Part shown: in pieces, positions 6,213-7,936 of the stretch
Layout of the letters: every line of letters starts with the position of its first letter
Numbering within the stretch: the stretch's first letter is position 1
From: an uncultured Eubacteriales bacterium
Lineage (GTDB): Bacteria > Bacillota > Clostridia > Oscillospirales > Oscillospiraceae
NCBI GenBank assembly: GCA_958427375.1
Contig: CAUABY010000093.1
Location: 1-7,936, forward strand
Reading direction: 5' to 3'
DNA: 7,936 nucleotides
The notes under the pieces: model-generated
What the model saw: only the letters and a program-made list of their open reading frames with translations
What the model was told of the DNA's origin: nothing
The model's database searches: none
Made by a program: the position numbers and the translations under genes

Positions 6213-6998
6213 ATGGAAAATCCTAATTTTCACCTTGAGGGTATAGTGCGTGATAAGGACGAGATGCAGGACTTTGAGGGTCCGCTGAGCCTTATTCTGA
6301 TGCTGCTCTCAAAAAACAAAATTGAAATACGCGATATAAAAATTTCTGAAATTCTTGACCAGTATATGAGCTATCTGGAAGAGATGCAGAGCGTGGATCT
6401 TGAGATAGCGAGCGAGTTTATTCAAATGGCTTCGCATCTGCTGTATATAAAAACAAAGACGCTTCTGACCTCAGAGGAGGAAGTGTCAGAGCTGGAAGTA
6501 CTCATGGCCTCCCTTGAGCAGCTCAAGGCGCGCGACACTATGGCCGCCGTGCAAAAAGTTACGCCGGAGCTGAAGAAGGCATCAGAGCAGGGTCTGCTGT
6601 ATTTTGCCAAGCTCCCGGAACCGCTGCCGAAGCAGAATCAGGAGTACGAATACAGGCATAAGCCAGTTGATTTGCTTAAGGCTCTTTATGCGATATTTTC
6701 ACGCGGCGGTGTCAAAGCCCCGGACGCGGAGAGCTTTGCCGCTGCAATCCCGCAGCGCATTATTTTCTCCGTGCGCGAGAAAAGCCGCCAGATACTCGAT
6801 TTACTGCGCGCGGGTGACGTGTATTTGAATGAGCTGTATCGCACCTGTGCCACGCGTTCCGAGCTTGTAGCGGCTTTTGTGTCCGTGCTGGAGCTTTGCA
6901 GCATGGGCAGCGTATCAATTGACCGCGCGGGCGATGATTACGAGCTCAGCTTTATCGGCGGCGACTTTGACGAAATAATTGAAAAAATAATTGAGTGA
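6213..6998 (+). CDS. scpA: Segregation and condensation protein A (ScpA)
   Basis: This is the kleisin subunit of the SMC-ScpA-ScpB complex. It bridges the SMC heads and takes part in chromosome organisation and segregation. The 261 residues are close to the usual length. The family signature DFEGPLSLILMLLSKNKIEIRDI lies near the N-terminus (20-42), in the form FEGPLS where FEGPLD is commoner. It is followed by the helical SMC-neck-binding region with QMASHLLYIKTKTLL (71-85). A variable, acidic middle leads to the C-terminal winged-helix region (about 180-260), which contacts the other SMC head. About ten residues lie between the first strand (FHLEG) and FEGPL, a modest insertion relative to Bacillus ScpA. 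The ATG at 6213 is chosen because GAGG precedes it and FHLEG begins immediately after. scpB follows directly, as expected for an scpAB pair. Confidence 0.96.
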   Translation: MENPNFHLEGIVRDKDEMQDFEGPLSLILMLLSKNKIEIRDIKISEILDQYMSYLEEMQSVDLEIASEFIQMASHLLYIKTKTLLTSEEEVSELEVLMASLEQLKARDTMAAVQKVTPELKKASEQGLLYFAKLPEPLPKQNQEYEYRHKPVDLLKALYAIFSRGGVKAPDAESFAAAIPQRIIFSVREKSRQILDLLRAGDVYLNELYRTCATRSELVAAFVSVLELCSMGSVSIDRAGDDYELSFIGGDFDEIIEKIIE

Positions 6999-7002
6999 TA
7001 AA

Positions 7003-7614
7003 ATGGATATTTCTTCTGCAATTGAGGCTATACTTTTTGCGGCGGGAGACAGTGTGCCGATAGCGCGTCTGTCGCTCATCCTTGAGGTGTACGAGGGCGA
7101 GATTGAAAACGCCGCATCAGCGCTGGCTGAAAAATACATAGCCGAAGGGCGCGGCATACGGATATTAAAGCTTGGTGACAAGCTGCAAATGTGTTCCGCT
7201 CCGGAGTATGCAAACTATATAACCAAGACCCTTGAACAGCGCAAGCCGCCCATGCTCAGCCAGAGCGCGCTTGAGACGCTTGCCGTTGTGGCGTATTTCC
7301 AGCCTGTTACGCGCGCGTATATTGACCAGGTGCGCGGCGTTGACAGCTCGTATACTGTCGGCGTGCTGACACAGCGCGGCCTCATAGAGCCCTGCGGTAA
7401 GTTAGACGTGCCCGGCCGCCCGACTGTGTTCAGAACGACAGACGTTTTTCTTCGTACTATGGGCATTAGCGAGCTTTCTGAGCTGCCGCCGCTGCCGGAT
7501 ATGACAAACGGCGAGGGCATTGAAAAGCTGCAAAGTGCCATTGACCGCCTGCAAAATAAAGACGCACAGCAAATCAGCCTCGGCGATATAACTGACGAGG
7601 GTGCTTCTGTGTAA
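7003..7614 (+). CDS. scpB: Segregation and condensation protein B (ScpB)
   Basis: This is the winged-helix dimer-forming partner of ScpA in the SMC condensin-like complex. From ATG 7003 it has 203 residues, a normal length. The first winged helix starts at once with IEAILFAAGDSVPIARL. The second contains the hallmark LSQSALETLAVVAYFQPVTR, then IDQVRGV and the highly conserved DVPGRPTVFRTTDVFL, and ends in a short acidic tail. The reading frame also has a TTG at 6991 that would overlap the scpA stop by eight bases. I prefer ATG 7003, which leaves a four-base gap after TGA 6996-6998, because family members normally start just before IEAILFAAG and because GAGTGAT (6993-6999) can serve as a weak ribosome binding site. 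The close spacing suggests coupled, roughly balanced synthesis of the two subunits. Confidence 0.96.
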   Translation: MDISSAIEAILFAAGDSVPIARLSLILEVYEGEIENAASALAEKYIAEGRGIRILKLGDKLQMCSAPEYANYITKTLEQRKPPMLSQSALETLAVVAYFQPVTRAYIDQVRGVDSSYTVGVLTQRGLIEPCGKLDVPGRPTVFRTTDVFLRTMGISELSELPPLPDMTNGEGIEKLQSAIDRLQNKDAQQISLGDITDEGASV

Positions 7615-7615
7615 A

Positions 7616-7624
7616 AAGGAGTGA
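7616..7624 (+). promoter_or_regulatory. Ribosome binding site that fixes the TTG start of the DUF2953 gene
   Basis: AAGGAGTGA starts immediately after the scpB stop, and its AAGGAG core ends eight bases before TTG 7630. The in-frame codons just upstream are GTG ATG TAA (7621-7629), so the TAA rules out any earlier start. TTG 7630 is therefore the first usable start. Confidence 0.8.
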
Positions 7625-7629
7625 TGTAA

Positions 7630-7936
7630 TTGCTTGCTCTTAAAATCATAGGCGTAATCGTTTTGATTATTGCCGCTCTTATGCTCATCCCAATCGGGGC
7701 GGACATAGGCTATGAGGGCGGGCAGTTCCGACTGGCGGCAAAAGTCTGCGGTGTACAGCTTCAGCTTTTACCAAAGCCGCCGGCGGACGAAACGGCGCCC
7801 AAGAAGGAAAAGAAGCCAAAAAAGCAAAAGAAGAAACCGGATTCGGAGACCACGGGCGATACCCCGCCCCAAAAAAAGCTGAAGCTGAGCTTCAATGAGG
7901 ATGAAATACTCTCCTTGGTAAAAAAAGCTCTCAGAC
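7630..7936 (+). CDS. DUF2953 domain membrane protein (YtfI-like), 3' end outside window
   Basis: This is the first 102 codons of a frame that stays open to the window end. It starts with TTG, preceded by AAGGAGTGA. Residues 4-22 (LKIIGVIVLIIAALMLIPI) form one N-terminal membrane segment. A short strand-rich part with GADIGYEGGQFRLAAKVCGVQLQLLPK follows, then a very lysine-rich linker (nine Lys in residues 57-69, PKKEKKPKKQKKK) and an acidic/basic stretch leading to NEDEILSLVKKAL. This layout of a single anchor, the xxVCGVQLQLLPK strand pattern and a Lys-rich linker is typical of DUF2953 proteins, which often sit behind scpAB and before the sporulation-associated ytfJ in Bacillus and clostridia. 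The molecular function is unknown. Assignment rests on the visible N-terminal part and on gene context. The diagnostic C-terminal part is missing here. Confidence 0.8.
   Translation, partial: MLALKIIGVIVLIIAALMLIPIGADIGYEGGQFRLAAKVCGVQLQLLPKPPADETAPKKEKKPKKQKKKPDSETTGDTPPQKKLKLSFNEDEILSLVKKALR

Noticed and set aside
6991..7002. TTG start for scpB four codons upstream of ATG 7003
   Set aside because: No ribosome binding site precedes it (the upstream bases are an A-rich run), and the family normally begins close to IEAILFAAG, which fits the ATG.
7624..7629. ATG directly after the scpB stop
   Set aside because: It is followed at once by TAA and encodes nothing. The real downstream gene begins at TTG 7630.
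1..7936. Search for a novel system: defence genes, mobile elements, CRISPR, phage or toxin-antitoxin genes
   Set aside because: Every long + strand frame belongs to a known housekeeping family with gaps of 110 bases or less. I found no repeat array, transposase, integrase, tRNA or compositional island.

Overview
The window is an ordinary housekeeping block from a member of the Clostridia. A position near the Oscillospirales/Ruminococcaceae is my inference from gene order and protein flavour, not a database result. Base composition is roughly balanced and most starts have a purine-rich AGGAG-type ribosome binding site. All genes lie on the + strand and coding density is very high. I see no mobile element, tRNA, rRNA, CRISPR array or sign of horizontal transfer.

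The first half (1-5465) is a protein quality-control cluster: the 3' end of tig (trigger factor), then clpP, clpX, lon and ysxC/engB (ribosome-assembly GTPase). Trigger factor folds nascent chains, ClpXP and Lon remove damaged or regulatory proteins, and YsxC assembles the large ribosomal subunit. A perfect 10-bp hairpin with a GNRA loop lies between clpP and clpX and looks like a weak terminator or attenuator. A strong intrinsic terminator closes the cluster just after ysxC.

The second half (about 5456-7936) is a second, tightly packed unit: a small M50-family membrane metalloprotease (GTG start), scpA and scpB (the non-SMC subunits of the SMC condensin-like complex), and the 5' part of a DUF2953 (YtfI-like) membrane protein with a TTG start. 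A candidate extended -10 promoter and a perfect A/T-only inverted repeat lie between the terminator and the protease gene.

All eight genes belong to recognisable families, and the catalytic and nucleotide-binding motifs that can be checked in them are intact. I do not see an undescribed biological system here. The points worth a second look are small ones: the intergenic hairpins, the A/T palindrome at the head of the second unit, a possible 19-codon reading frame overlapping the clpP start, a hydrophilic tail on Lon, and the absence of lonB between clpX and lon.
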